DNA of 64,000 nucleotides from assembly GCF_001644195.2 (NCBI RefSeq), contig NZ_LWBL02000049.1, forward strand, positions 1 to 64,000. The letters are read 5' to 3'. Made by a program: the position numbers and the translations under genes. How positions within the stretch are numbered: position 1 is the stretch's first letter; each line of letters starts with the position of its first letter. Positions 1-7,448 of the stretch are shown here, one piece after another. The notes under the pieces were generated by a model that saw nothing but the letters and a program-made list of their open reading frames with translations, did not search any database and was not told where the DNA came from. The stretch comes from Bacillus marinisedimentorum. Lineage in GTDB: Bacteria > Bacillota > Bacilli > Bacillales > Bacillaceae_O.

Positions 1-138
1 GACCGCTTATCATGGATATCCAACCTTTTTTCACTGTGGGCCTCCTTGCTAATTTTTTAGCCTTTAGGATTTTTTACTAGCATACGCAAATTGAGAAGGT
101 AAACCGTTCATAGGAAAATCCCTTTGTAGTAAAATCAC

Positions 139-534
139 TTACTTAATTACAATATCTTCGTTACTCAAGTTATGTATTCTTGCCTTTAAGATTTCTCCGT
201 TTCTTATATCTACATATACTTCTGCATAAGAATTACTAGTTATATCAATGATGACAGCATACTGTTGGTCAAACATATTTTTCGGATTAACAAGTTCAAC
301 CTTAATTTGATCTTGATATAAGTGATTTTTTGTATAAGGGGCGACTGTTTTCTTGGCTTCAGCTATTGCTTCTTCTTGAGATACAAAAGGTATTGTTGTA
401 TGCTGATATCCCCCAAAAATAACAGATAAAGTAACGACAACATAGATTAACTTTTTGTTAAAGATTTGCTTTCTTAATATAAAAAGGAACAGTAAACCGA
501 TACTCATGAAAATAAAAAATAACACTAGTGGCAC
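139..534 (-). CDS. Small membrane-anchored protein of unknown function
   Basis: Predicted 131-residue protein with two hydrophobic segments near the N-terminus (about residues 3-19 and 29-42) followed by a soluble domain of about 85 residues. The tail contains a beta-rich stretch with YAEVYVDIRNGEI, which resembles the PepSY-type pattern of small Bacillus extracytoplasmic proteins; that is an impression, not an identification. It is the only leftward gene in the first 8 kb. The ATG is 7 bases from the hydrophobic start and the frame is AT-rich like its neighbours. Function not recognised. Confidence 0.6.
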   Translation of the reverse strand: MPLVLFFIFMSIGLLFLFILRKQIFNKKLIYVVVTLSVIFGGYQHTTIPFVSQEEAIAEAKKTVAPYTKNHLYQDQIKVELVNPKNMFDQQYAVIIDITSNSYAEVYVDIRNGEILKARIHNLSNEDIVIK

Positions 535-864
535 TTTTACACCTCATTTAGAGCAGTCTTCTTCAGGATGGATGGAAAATTATACAATTAAAGGATATCA
601 TATCTGTTAGACGATAAACATAATCAAAAAAACCTCCTCATATAAACGAGGGGGTAACCCCTTCATAAAAAGTTAAAATAAGATTCAATCCCTTGGCTTT
701 TTAACCTTTATATTTGCTAATGAAGCACTTCTATGCCCTTTTATCAAAGTTATAAAAACATTATGGTAAAATATAGGTGAAAAAACCCCCATGATATATA
801 GGAGGTGTATAAAACCCAATTTCATCTTTTACTAACAGAAAATAAAAAGGAAAGAAGGTAAAAA
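535..864. other. Intergenic region without a recognisable gene
   Basis: This 330-base AT-rich gap separates a leftward and a rightward gene, so it should carry two divergent promoters. I see no well-spaced sigma-A promoter. A weak hairpin (CCTC near 636-639 with GAGG near 651-654) has a run of A on its left side and could act as a leftward terminator. Confidence 0.4.
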
Positions 865-1008
865 ATGGACTTATTATTTGTGATTTTAATTTATGCTGGA
901 ATCTTTGCTGTCTATGACGCGTTAAGAAAGATTAACAATAACATCATGTATCAAACAGAAGAAATTACAAAGTTGCGTGAAAAACTGACTGAAAATAATA
1001 AAAAGTAG
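865..1008 (+). CDS. 47-residue single-TM protein with basic coiled-coil tail
   Basis: A short frame starting at ATG 865, preceded by AAAGAAGG at about 850-857. It encodes a hydrophobic N-terminal helix (about residues 3-17) followed by an amphipathic, charged tail with leucine/isoleucine spacing typical of a short coiled coil (TEEITKLREKLTENNKK). The same architecture recurs in the 39-residue protein at 3891-4010. Function unknown; possibly a membrane-tethered oligomerising peptide. The good ribosome site and clean composition support real coding. Confidence 0.6.
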   Translation: MDLLFVILIYAGIFAVYDALRKINNNIMYQTEEITKLREKLTENNKK

Positions 1009-1055
1009 TTTTACTTCACAAACAGAAGTTTTAGATAAGTGCAGGTGTAGATAAA

Positions 1056-1499
1056 ATGAGATTAAAAAAGTTCATCACCATGAATGGAAAGCCTTTGATT
1101 ATCCATATACTGTTGGCGGTTTTTGGGACAGGTATTGTTGGGTTCAGTTGGAACAGTTCTGTTTTAAATGAGATGGTTGCTGCAGTTTTTATATTAACTA
1201 TACTGCTCCATTATTTTGCCGGTGTTTTACTAATTAACTATGGTTCTCCACTCAAAAACTTATCAGCAGTATCTCTGGTATTTCTATTTGATTTCATGAT
1301 TTTTTTATTGAGATTTGTAAGTGTTGATCACGATTCACTCATGAATTCAATTTCATTTGTTTTTAGCTTTCCATTCTTATATTTACTAGGGTGGAAGGGT
1401 GTTGATTATTCCCTGCTCACTGTTTTGATTCCATCGTTTCTCTTTTGGGCTGGATTGGAAAGTAAGGTAGCGATAGCCAGGTTAAGTGGGGGAAATTAA
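1056..1499 (+). CDS. Multi-pass membrane protein of unknown function
   Basis: A 147-residue protein with four or five predicted membrane helices (about residues 16-32, 38-59, 69-88, 99-112 and 120-134), very few charged residues and no extended soluble domain. GCAGGTG lies 8-9 bases before the ATG. It sits in a run of small membrane-protein genes on the same strand, which may be one transcription unit. No family recognised. Confidence 0.65.
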   Translation: MRLKKFITMNGKPLIIHILLAVFGTGIVGFSWNSSVLNEMVAAVFILTILLHYFAGVLLINYGSPLKNLSAVSLVFLFDFMIFLLRFVSVDHDSLMNSISFVFSFPFLYLLGWKGVDYSLLTVLIPSFLFWAGLESKVAIARLSGGN

Positions 1500-1642
1500 A
1501 CATAGAACATTCCTTTGCAAGTATATAAGAGTGAAATCAGCTCAATTTCCATTGGAGAGTAATGGGGTATCTAAGTTGCTTGTATAACTAAGAAGATTAG
1601 CAGAATACGTCAAAAAAATTCAGCTTATAAGGAGAACAAAGG

Positions 1643-1825
1643 ATGGTTAAAAATTTGCCTTTATTAATATCAATGCTGATAATTGGCAGCGGTACGATAA
1701 CAATCACTTTGAATTCATCGTTGCCTCAGTTTCTGGAAATATCACTTTTACTGGCGGGAACAGTTTTGAATGTCTGGAGTATGGTCGCTTTGATTTTACA
1801 TATAGGAATTGCAAATCGAAGTTAA
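1643..1825 (+). CDS. 60-residue two-helix membrane protein
   Basis: Starts at ATG 1643 behind a clear ribosome site (AAGGAGAA at about 1629-1636). Two hydrophobic helices (about residues 6-24 and 30-53) with a short polar turn make up almost the whole protein. Function unknown. Confidence 0.55.
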   Translation: MVKNLPLLISMLIIGSGTITITLNSSLPQFLEISLLLAGTVLNVWSMVALILHIGIANRS

Positions 1826-1864
1826 TTTTATCGGAAAAAATAATGAAGAAACAGAGGGAGAAAA

Positions 1865-2359
1865 ATGGATACCCAAATTACTGGTGATGTCACTCTTGAT
1901 TTTTATAAAAATGAATATAATCACAAGTTGAGCAACTATCAATTATCTGAAGACCAGCTCAAGTATGCTTCGTTACCATTGAAAGCGGTTAAATTGTGTG
2001 AAGAAGATGATACAAGATATCCTGTTGTCATTTTGTATCGGGGTGAACCGGCTGGCTTTTTTGTCCTTCAGGGCTGGGAAGGTGTCAAGGCATATAGTGA
2101 CAACAAAGCTGCCATCCTAATCAGAGGCTACTCCGTTAACAATGCATTTCAAGGAAAGGGAATTGCGAAGGAATCGTTACTTATATTGGACTCATTTGTG
2201 AGGAATCATTTTCCGGATAAAAACGAAGTGATCCTGGCAGTTAACTATAGGAATACCATCGCCCAGCATGTGTATAAAAAAGGTGGATTTAGAGATAAAG
2301 GGATTCGAATAATGGGAAGAAAAGGGGAACTGTTAATTTTTCATAAAGACCTTGGATAA
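1865..2359 (+). CDS. GNAT-family N-acetyltransferase
   Basis: A 164-residue protein that likely transfers an acetyl group from acetyl-CoA to an amine. The acetyl-CoA binding loop is visible as FQGKGIAKESL around residues 98-108 (the Q/R-x-x-G-x-G/A pattern), followed by a helix and the late beta strand with NYRNTIAQHVYKKGGF, where family members place the asparagine and the final conserved aromatic segment. Length is normal for a one-domain GNAT. The ribosome site is AGAGGGAGAAA just before ATG 1865. The substrate cannot be deduced; the neighbours are unrelated small membrane proteins. Confidence 0.88.
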   Translation: MDTQITGDVTLDFYKNEYNHKLSNYQLSEDQLKYASLPLKAVKLCEEDDTRYPVVILYRGEPAGFFVLQGWEGVKAYSDNKAAILIRGYSVNNAFQGKGIAKESLLILDSFVRNHFPDKNEVILAVNYRNTIAQHVYKKGGFRDKGIRIMGRKGELLIFHKDLG

Positions 2360-2446
2360 ACCGATATCAAGTGAAAAGCGAAGGGGCGGCTTTAAAGTGA
2401 AACATTCCTCTCAACTCAATCGTAAACTACTTAAGGAGGCATGTTC

Positions 2447-2689
2447 ATGAAAAAGGTTGTATTCTTTTTAATCAGTTTTATTATTCTGTTTGTGGCCTTG
2501 CAACTGGTGTCAGGGTTAATCCTTACAGCAATATACATTCCTGATATGGAAAACGTTTGGGTAATTAATACCGGCCTGGCAAATGAAGTCGTGATTGTTA
2601 AAGGTTCTATTCTCCCTACGTTACTAGTTGCTATATTAGCAGCTGCTATTGCATATTTTGTACCGAAGGCGTTTAAGAAGTCAGCATAG
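2447..2689 (+). CDS. 80-residue two-helix membrane protein
   Basis: Two ATG codons lie close together (2441 and 2447). AAGGAGG at 2433-2439 is only 1 base from the first but 7 from the second, so 2447 is the better start. Two membrane helices (about residues 3-27 and 49-70) flank a short loop probably exposed outside, and the C-terminus is basic. It is followed by a strong terminator. Function unknown. Confidence 0.65.
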   Translation: MKKVVFFLISFIILFVALQLVSGLILTAIYIPDMENVWVINTGLANEVVIVKGSILPTLLVAILAAAIAYFVPKAFKKSA

Positions 2690-2709
2690 ATTATTAAGAA
2701 ATACTGATA

Positions 2710-2741
2710 AACAAGAGACAGAAACAGGTCTCTTGTTTTTT
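2710..2741 (+). terminator. Rho-independent terminator
   Basis: Stem ACAAGAGAC / GTCTCTTGT with an 8-base loop followed by a T-run. It ends the 82-codon-class membrane protein transcript ending at 2689. Confidence 0.85.
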
Positions 2742-2848
2742 AAAATCCACCTTTTAAAAAGAGTTTATGGAATTATATGTTAAAATATAAAATAGGATGA
2801 AGGTATGGTTGTTACTTTATATGTCTTAGGTAAAAAGAGGTGTTGTGA

Positions 2849-3154
2849 GTGAAAAAGCACCTAATTGGTTTCTTAATTATCACACTGGGTTTTCTTTTAA
2901 TCGGCTGCACTAACACACCACAATCACAAGAGGAAAAACAAACTCAAAGCAGCACAGAAATAGGAAAAAGACAATTCGGACAGAAAGTCATTATTATGGA
3001 TTCTGTTAATGACCCATTACCGCCTGAAGCTGAAAACATTTATACGATGCCTGGAAAAAATGACCCGCAACAGCTTCCGAATGTGGATCTAAGTGACCCC
3101 ATTGTCATCACAAAGATGCCTTATTCTGAAAAAAACGCACCGCCAATGAGGTGA
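2849..3154 (+). CDS. Small secreted lipoprotein
   Basis: Starts at GTG 2849, 8 bases after AAAGAGG. A type II signal peptide with lipobox LIGC (Cys20) predicts lipid anchoring on the outside of the membrane after cleavage. The mature part is about 80 residues, Gln/Pro-rich, with repeated Asp-Pro (SVNDPLPPE, GKNDPQQLP, DLSDP), suggesting an extended, poorly folded chain. No enzymatic motif is visible and no family recognised. Confidence 0.75.
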   Translation: MKKHLIGFLIITLGFLLIGCTNTPQSQEEKQTQSSTEIGKRQFGQKVIIMDSVNDPLPPEAENIYTMPGKNDPQQLPNVDLSDPIVITKMPYSEKNAPPMR

Positions 3155-3206
3155 TAGGGTGTCGAATACTAAATAAATACTGGATCCAAAGAGGTCTATG
3201 ACTTTA

Positions 3207-3356
3207 ATGCGGAGATACCCTTATTGGAAAAAAGGGACGCACAGAAAGCAAGTTGACCTTTCCGGCAAAGTCAACTTGACGGAAGATGGAAAGATTAAGA
3301 GAATGATATATTACAATGCCAATGAGCTGCTCAGGGAAATGCAAACAAGTGATTAA
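3207..3356 (+). CDS. Possible 49-residue small protein
   Basis: An open frame from ATG 3207 encoding a basic peptide with the readable segment DLSGKVNLTEDGKIKRMI. The nearest ribosome site (AAAGAGG ending near 3193) is 13 bases away, longer than usual. The peptide looks protein-like but is not recognised, and a leftward frame across the same bases looks less so. It may be the remnant of a longer gene. Confidence 0.3.
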   Translation: MRRYPYWKKGTHRKQVDLSGKVNLTEDGKIKRMIYYNANELLREMQTSD

Positions 3357-3381
3357 GCTGACGTGTGAAAGGTGCGCCAAT

Positions 3382-3642
3382 ATGATCATTAAAGTGTTTT
3401 TAGTCATCCTTTTTATCATCCAATTTATTTTCCTGTTCGTTAAAGTTAAAGCGGTTTCACAAAAGAAATATTTCATCCCCGCTTTCCTGGTTAGTGCCAT
3501 AACTGCCTGGTTCATCTATCAGAGTGTTTTTGCTGCTGGTTTTGCAGCCGTTAACCTGGCGATCCTTTCTTTTATTGGAATGTTTGCTTTGTTTGTCTTC
3601 ACAAAACATCCGCCGTTTTTAAGAGAAGAGGGGGAACAGTGA
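3382..3642 (+). CDS. Three-helix small membrane protein
   Basis: The frame is open from 3316, but the ATG at 3382 has GAAAGGTG 8 bases upstream and begins directly with a membrane helix, so I use it. The 86 residues hold three hydrophobic segments (about 3-20, 29-46 and 52-70) and an acidic tail. Its stop codon overlaps the GTG of the next small frame (GTGA at 3639-3642), a typical translational coupling arrangement. Confidence 0.65.
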   Translation: MIIKVFLVILFIIQFIFLFVKVKAVSQKKYFIPAFLVSAITAWFIYQSVFAAGFAAVNLAILSFIGMFALFVFTKHPPFLREEGEQ

Positions 3643-3771
3643 CTAATTCCGGACCAAAACAAATTAAAAAACAAAAACAGTAAACGTAGATGGGTGTATG
3701 ATACATGGGGATTCCCCATTGCTGTACTGGTGTTGATTATATATGCTCTTTATCATTGGGTATTCAGCTAA
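3639..3771 (+). pseudogene. Frameshifted small single-TM protein
   Basis: GTG 3639 overlaps the stop of the upstream gene but reads only 14 residues (TNSGPKQIKKQKQ) before a stop at 3681-3683. The +1 frame carries the missing second half, RRWVYDTWGFPIAV followed by a hydrophobic helix, ending at 3771, and has no ATG, GTG or TTG of its own. Removing one base in the A-rich stretch at about 3664-3680 would join both parts into a roughly 42-residue basic membrane peptide. This is real decay, an indel error in the sequence, or a +1 frameshift; the sequence alone cannot decide. Confidence 0.45.
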
Positions 3772-3792
3772 ATACATGTGAGGTGAAGAATC

Positions 3793-3903
3793 ATGGGTGT
3801 TTCTTTAAATAGAGTAGAGAACCGTTGTTCACCTGCAACCCTATGTATGGAACTAGTAAATAGGAGTTTTCGTAGAAAGGGGTGCTTAGAATGGGATGGG
3901 TAA
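3793..3903 (+). CDS. Possible 36-residue small protein
   Basis: ATG 3793 has a good ribosome site (GAGGTGA, 7 bases upstream). The peptide contains two or three cysteines (NRCSPATLCMEL, KGCLEW) and overlaps the start of the next small gene by 13 bases in another frame. Not recognised. The ribosome site argues for expression; the short length argues for caution. Confidence 0.35.
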   Translation: MGVSLNRVENRCSPATLCMELVNRSFRRKGCLEWDG

Positions 3904-4010
3904 TTATTATTGTAGCTGCATATGTTCCGATTTTTTACAGAATACATAAGCGTTTGGATTATCTGGAAAACGAAGTGAAAAGATTAAAGGGGGAACATGA
4001 TCGGATTTAA
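3891..4010 (+). CDS. 39-residue single-TM protein with coiled-coil tail
   Basis: Starts at ATG 3891 with AGAAAGGGG about 8 bases upstream. A hydrophobic segment (WVIIIVAAYVPIF) is followed by a charged amphipathic helix (HKRLDYLENEVKRLKGEH) with heptad-like leucines. The layout matches the 47-residue protein at 865-1008. Function unknown. Confidence 0.55.
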   Translation: MGWVIIIVAAYVPIFYRIHKRLDYLENEVKRLKGEHDRI

Positions 4011-4093
4011 TCCTTTTTCCATCGTTACTTTTTTAAGTGATATTCTGTCAGTACCGATACAACTGGAGTCATTGAAACGGAGGATGATTCAAT

Positions 4094-4642
4094 TTGTCGA
4101 GGGGAAGAAAATCCACTTTAATCCTGGTGGCACTAATCATATCGGGATACGCTGCAATGGCAGTCATTGAAACAATCACTTTGAGTTTTGATACTGTTGA
4201 TGAAGCCTTTAGTGATTTCCTGGGTAAGGAGCACGGGGTTGACGAGAAAAGGATTGAAGGGAAAGCCTACTACCAGGTTGATAATCAAATCTATATACCT
4301 TATATGGTTAATAGCAATACTTCAATGGCACGTTTTAACAGAAAAAGGTTTGGGTGGCAATACAAGGGCGTTTCTCACTACACGAATGAAGCTGGACAGT
4401 CTTTTAGTTCAAGCAGGAATGAGTTGAATGGAGAAATTGTTGTCCATGGGCTTATTCCAAAAAAGATGATAGATGATATTGAAACGGTGAAGGTCGGCAA
4501 TTTAGAAGCAGAGGTTATTCAAATTAGCGAAAAAACAGCGGTATGGCTGCTGATTACAGATAGCCGTCTACTGGATTCCATCGAAGAGATAACAGTGAGT
4601 TTTTTGGATATAAAAGGAGACGTACTTGGATCAATAAAATGA
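4094..4642 (+). CDS. Membrane-anchored extracytoplasmic protein of unknown function
   Basis: Starts at TTG 4094, about 11 bases after GGAGG (4079-4083); no nearby ATG would keep the signal. The N-terminus MSRGRK followed by a hydrophobic helix (about residues 8-24) is an uncleaved anchor or signal peptide with the soluble domain of about 155 residues outside. That domain is beta-rich and not recognised; it alternates short strands with aromatic-rich turns (KRFGWQYKGVSHYT). A single gene with no clear operon partner. Confidence 0.65.
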   Translation: MSRGRKSTLILVALIISGYAAMAVIETITLSFDTVDEAFSDFLGKEHGVDEKRIEGKAYYQVDNQIYIPYMVNSNTSMARFNRKRFGWQYKGVSHYTNEAGQSFSSSRNELNGEIVVHGLIPKKMIDDIETVKVGNLEAEVIQISEKTAVWLLITDSRLLDSIEEITVSFLDIKGDVLGSIK

Positions 4643-4728
4643 TGGGAGAGCTGAAGTTTTTCGGTTCTCCGTCTTTTATTGGAAAATGAAGTTATTGATT
4701 CAGCCTATAATTTAGGGTGGTGGTTGAC

Positions 4729-5760
4729 ATGAACACACTTGATATCAACATTCATAAACTGATGGAAGCTTATAATGTTCCAGGACTAAGTATGGCGGCG
4801 ATACATAATGGAACGATCACAAGTAAAGAAAGCGTTGGTTTACTAGAGGCAGAAACAGCTAAAAGCGTGGAACGTTGTTCTATCTTCAGCGCTTGCTCAA
4901 TCAGTAAATTCCTGACCTCGATTTTAGTGCTGAAAATGACGGAGCAAGGCGTTTTAGATCTAGATGAAGATGTCAATGAGAAACTCACTTCATGGAAGGT
5001 TCCTCATAATGAATTTAATAAAAAAGTGACGTTGAGAAATTTACTTAGCCACCAATCCGGCCTTGTTGACCCGGAAGGAAGTTTCTCTGAGTTCAAGGCC
5101 ACTTCAGGCATCCCAGCAATGGCAGAGCTATTGGAAGGAAGAACACCCTATTGTGACGCTCCTCTTGAAGTGAACTATGAGCCCGGGAGTGACTTTCACT
5201 ATTCAGATGCAGGCTTTTCCGTTATACAGCTTATGATCGAAGATGTTACAGGAAAACCTTTTCAGGATGTGGTGCATGAACAAATTTTTCAGCCGTTAGG
5301 TATGAAAAACAGCACATATAATCTCCCTGTCACAGAAGAAACTTTGAAAAGTTTTTCCTGCGGCCATGACAAATTCGGAGAAGTGCTAACTGACAAACAT
5401 CCCGTTTACCCATATCCAGCTGCTGCCGGCCTATGGACAACTCCTTCAGATTTGGCCCTTTTAGTCATTGAATTAATGAATAGCTTAAAAGGTGAAAGCA
5501 AACTTAAGATATCCAAAGCGAAAGCAGCTGAAATGATAACCCAACAGGGCTGCAGGGCGTGGACGGGACTGGGGGTTTTTCTCGAAGACAACGAAAAGGG
5601 TCTTGAAATGTCATCACTTGGCTGGGGTGTCGGTTTTCAATGCATGATGGCCGCATATCCTTATTTAGGGACGGGGTTAATCATAATGACAAATACAGAC
5701 CCGGGTGTCCATCAATTAAAAGGAATGATCGGCGAGATTTATAATGTTTATCCTTTTTAA
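4729..5760 (+). CDS. Beta-lactamase-family serine hydrolase (class C / PBP4* type)
   Basis: A 343-residue serine hydrolase of the beta-lactamase/esterase-like family. The catalytic SxxK tetrad is S57-I-S-K60 in SACSISKF; the second motif, usually Tyr-x-Asn, reads Y158-S-D; a Gly-rich segment near the C-terminus (GWGVGF) replaces the KTG/HxG motif. There is no signal peptide, so it acts in the cytoplasm, probably on a small ester or peptide rather than on cell wall. GTG 4717 is in frame, but AGGGTGG at 4714-4720 places ATG 4729 at the right distance. Substrate unknown. Confidence 0.85.
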   Translation: MNTLDINIHKLMEAYNVPGLSMAAIHNGTITSKESVGLLEAETAKSVERCSIFSACSISKFLTSILVLKMTEQGVLDLDEDVNEKLTSWKVPHNEFNKKVTLRNLLSHQSGLVDPEGSFSEFKATSGIPAMAELLEGRTPYCDAPLEVNYEPGSDFHYSDAGFSVIQLMIEDVTGKPFQDVVHEQIFQPLGMKNSTYNLPVTEETLKSFSCGHDKFGEVLTDKHPVYPYPAAAGLWTTPSDLALLVIELMNSLKGESKLKISKAKAAEMITQQGCRAWTGLGVFLEDNEKGLEMSSLGWGVGFQCMMAAYPYLGTGLIIMTNTDPGVHQLKGMIGEIYNVYPF

Positions 5761-5804
5761 AATCAACGACCAATTGATCAAATATGATAATAGGGGGGGA
5801 AGAA

Positions 5805-6080
5805 ATGGTTTATTTTCTAATTTATTATTTTCCAGTAATTCTCCTTGTCGTATCGGTAATTGGATTACTATGGGCTGTCTTAAATAAAAGATGGAAATAT
5901 ATCATTCCTTTTTTAATGTGCCTGGGTGGTCTCTGGGTCCATTATTATGGTTTAAAGATTGTTGGGAGATGGGAAGGCATGTCCATTTCAATATTTGGCG
6001 GCGGCGGACTTGTTGTATTGGGAATCGGAGCTTTGATAACTGTGTACGGATTAGAGGTAGCTGAAAGGAAAAGAAAGTGA
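5805..6080 (+). CDS. 91-residue three-helix membrane protein
   Basis: The frame opens at 5784, but GGGGGG at 5793-5799 fits ATG 5805. Three hydrophobic helices (about residues 4-24, 31-48 and 61-83), with a glycine-rich stretch (FGGGGLVVLGIG) in the last and a basic C-terminus. It resembles small uncharacterised Bacillus membrane proteins; no family assigned. Confidence 0.65.
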   Translation: MVYFLIYYFPVILLVVSVIGLLWAVLNKRWKYIIPFLMCLGGLWVHYYGLKIVGRWEGMSISIFGGGGLVVLGIGALITVYGLEVAERKRK

Positions 6081-6172
6081 AAGAAACCGCGTACGTCAGG
6101 AAAGAAAATGTTTAATCAGAGCAGATTTTTCAGTGGGCTTCCCTTTGTCAGAAAACAAAAAGGGGTGAAGGC

Positions 6173-6499
6173 TTGAACAAATATTTAAAGATCATCTTTA
6201 GCGTGTTAGGCGTTGTGCTAGCTGGAATTGCCGTTCTTGTCATTTTGTTTTCGATAGAAATGACTCCTGATGAGGATGAAGAAGAAAAAGTCATTGCCCG
6301 GGCGGAAGAATACTTGGAAACCAATGATGAGCATGCAAATTACGAAATTTACGATGTTCTATATGATAATATGGGGAACTATGGGAAGTTTGAGTACGCT
6401 GCAAAAGTCCGTGATGTAAACAGTGGGGTAGAATTCTTAGTGTTCTATAATGACGACACTGGAAAAATGGAGGATTCACTTACGTCAGAGTTATACTAA
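6173..6499 (+). CDS. Membrane-anchored small protein with acidic ectodomain
   Basis: TTG 6173 lies just after AAAGGGGTGAA. One N-terminal helix (about residues 5-26) is followed by an acidic segment (TPDEDEEEKV) and about 75 residues with helix then beta strands; the GVEFLVFYND segment recalls cystatin-like or PepSY-like folds, as inference only. A strong terminator follows at once, so this gene ends its transcript. Confidence 0.65.
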   Translation: MNKYLKIIFSVLGVVLAGIAVLVILFSIEMTPDEDEEEKVIARAEEYLETNDEHANYEIYDVLYDNMGNYGKFEYAAKVRDVNSGVEFLVFYNDDTGKMEDSLTSELY

Positions 6500-6527
6500 A
6501 AGTGATAAAAGTACGCCTGGACAGTTA

Positions 6528-6562
6528 CGCAGAGCTCTTTGAAAAGAGCTCTGCGTTTTTTT
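6528..6562 (+). terminator. Rho-independent terminator
   Basis: A 12-bp perfect stem CGCAGAGCTCTT / AAGAGCTCTGCG with a 4-base loop followed by seven T. Confidence 0.92.
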
Positions 6563-6657
6563 ATGTTGAAATGGATTGGAAAGTAAAATCAATTCTTCGG
6601 GATACATTCATTGGAGAGACATAAGCATAACGATAATTCCATATTATAAATAGATAA

Positions 6658-6693
6658 ATATTTATTGATATTCAATAAATATAGTTCTATAAT
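6658..6693 (+). promoter_or_regulatory. Sigma-A promoter with an 11-bp palindromic operator over its -35
   Basis: TTGATA (6665-6670), 17 bases, TATAAT (6688-6693) is a near-consensus promoter for the DUF2975 gene. A perfect inverted repeat, ATATTTATTGA (6658-6668) and TCAATAAATAT (6672-6682) with a 3-base spacer, covers the -35 box. The simplest reading is autorepression by the Cro-like protein encoded second in the operon; that is inference. Confidence 0.75.
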
Positions 6694-6724
6694 TATAAAT
6701 ACAAAAGTTAAGCGGGGTGTTTTT

Positions 6725-7201
6725 ATGAATCTAAGTTCCACAAACTTTTTAAGGGCAGCTGTTTTTGTTATTGGAGTTACGGTCCTTTTGTTGTGTATCT
6801 TTTTGCTGCCATTCATAGCTAAGGATGCATCTGACTCAGAGTATGCGCCTTTGCTGTATCCTGTCTTAATAGGCATGTATGCGGCAGCACTCCCTTTTTT
6901 TGTTGCTCTGTATCAGGCTTTAAAGCTTTTAAGCCTTATTGACAGGAACGACGCTTTCTCGGAATCATCTGTAGGAGCTTTAAGGGTTATAAAGTTCTGT
7001 GCAGTCACGATAAGTGCTATCTATATGGGAATGATGCCGTTCTTCTATTTCATAGGAGAGAAAGACGATGCACCAGGTGTCATCGTGATCGGACTGGTCA
7101 TTATATTCGCTTCCCTTGTGATTGCCGTTTTTACCGCAGTTCTTCAAAAGCTGCTGAAAAATGCCATTGATATAAAGTCAGAAAATGAGTTAACGGTTTG
7201 A
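6725..7201 (+). CDS. DUF2975 family membrane protein
   Basis: A 158-residue protein with four predicted membrane helices (about residues 8-30, 43-65, 87-107 and 119-141) matching the DUF2975 family, which typically sits directly upstream of a small Cro/CI-like regulator, as here. The frame opens at 6665, inside the operator, but ATG 6725 follows GGGGTG and starts the conserved part. The function of the family is not established; pairing with the regulator suggests a membrane partner that modulates it. Confidence 0.85.
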   Translation: MNLSSTNFLRAAVFVIGVTVLLLCIFLLPFIAKDASDSEYAPLLYPVLIGMYAAALPFFVALYQALKLLSLIDRNDAFSESSVGALRVIKFCAVTISAIYMGMMPFFYFIGEKDDAPGVIVIGLVIIFASLVIAVFTAVLQKLLKNAIDIKSENELTV

Positions 7202-7211
7202 GGTGGACAAC

Positions 7212-7433
7212 ATGGCGATTATTATCAATATTGATGTGATGCTGGCTAAACGAAAAATGAGCGTGACGGAGCTTTCGGAGAAGGTCGGCATAACGATGGC
7301 CAATCTCTCCATTTTGAAAAACGGCAAGGCAAAAGCTGTTCGATTTTCAACCCTGGAGGCAATCTGCGAAGCATTGGAGTGCCAGCCTGGTGATATTTTA
7401 GAATATAAAAATGATAAAGAAAATCAAGTTTAA
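7212..7433 (+). CDS. Small Cro/CI-type transcriptional regulator (YozG-like)
   Basis: A 73-residue DNA-binding protein that is almost entirely one helix-turn-helix domain: MLAKRKMSVTELSEKVGIT, then the recognition helix around NLSILKNGKAK, and a C-terminal CQPGDILEY typical of this subfamily. GAGGTGG at 7200-7206 overlaps the stop of the DUF2975 gene and fits ATG 7212, so the two genes are translationally linked. Likely autoregulator of the operon through the palindrome at 6658-6682. Confidence 0.9.
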   Translation: MAIIINIDVMLAKRKMSVTELSEKVGITMANLSILKNGKAKAVRFSTLEAICEALECQPGDILEYKNDKENQV

Positions 7434-7448
7434 TCGTGGTGAGGAAAA

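Noticed and set aside
3204-3515. Leftward 103-codon frame
   Set aside because: It overlaps two rightward frames with better starts and reads as a shadow of the membrane protein at 3382.
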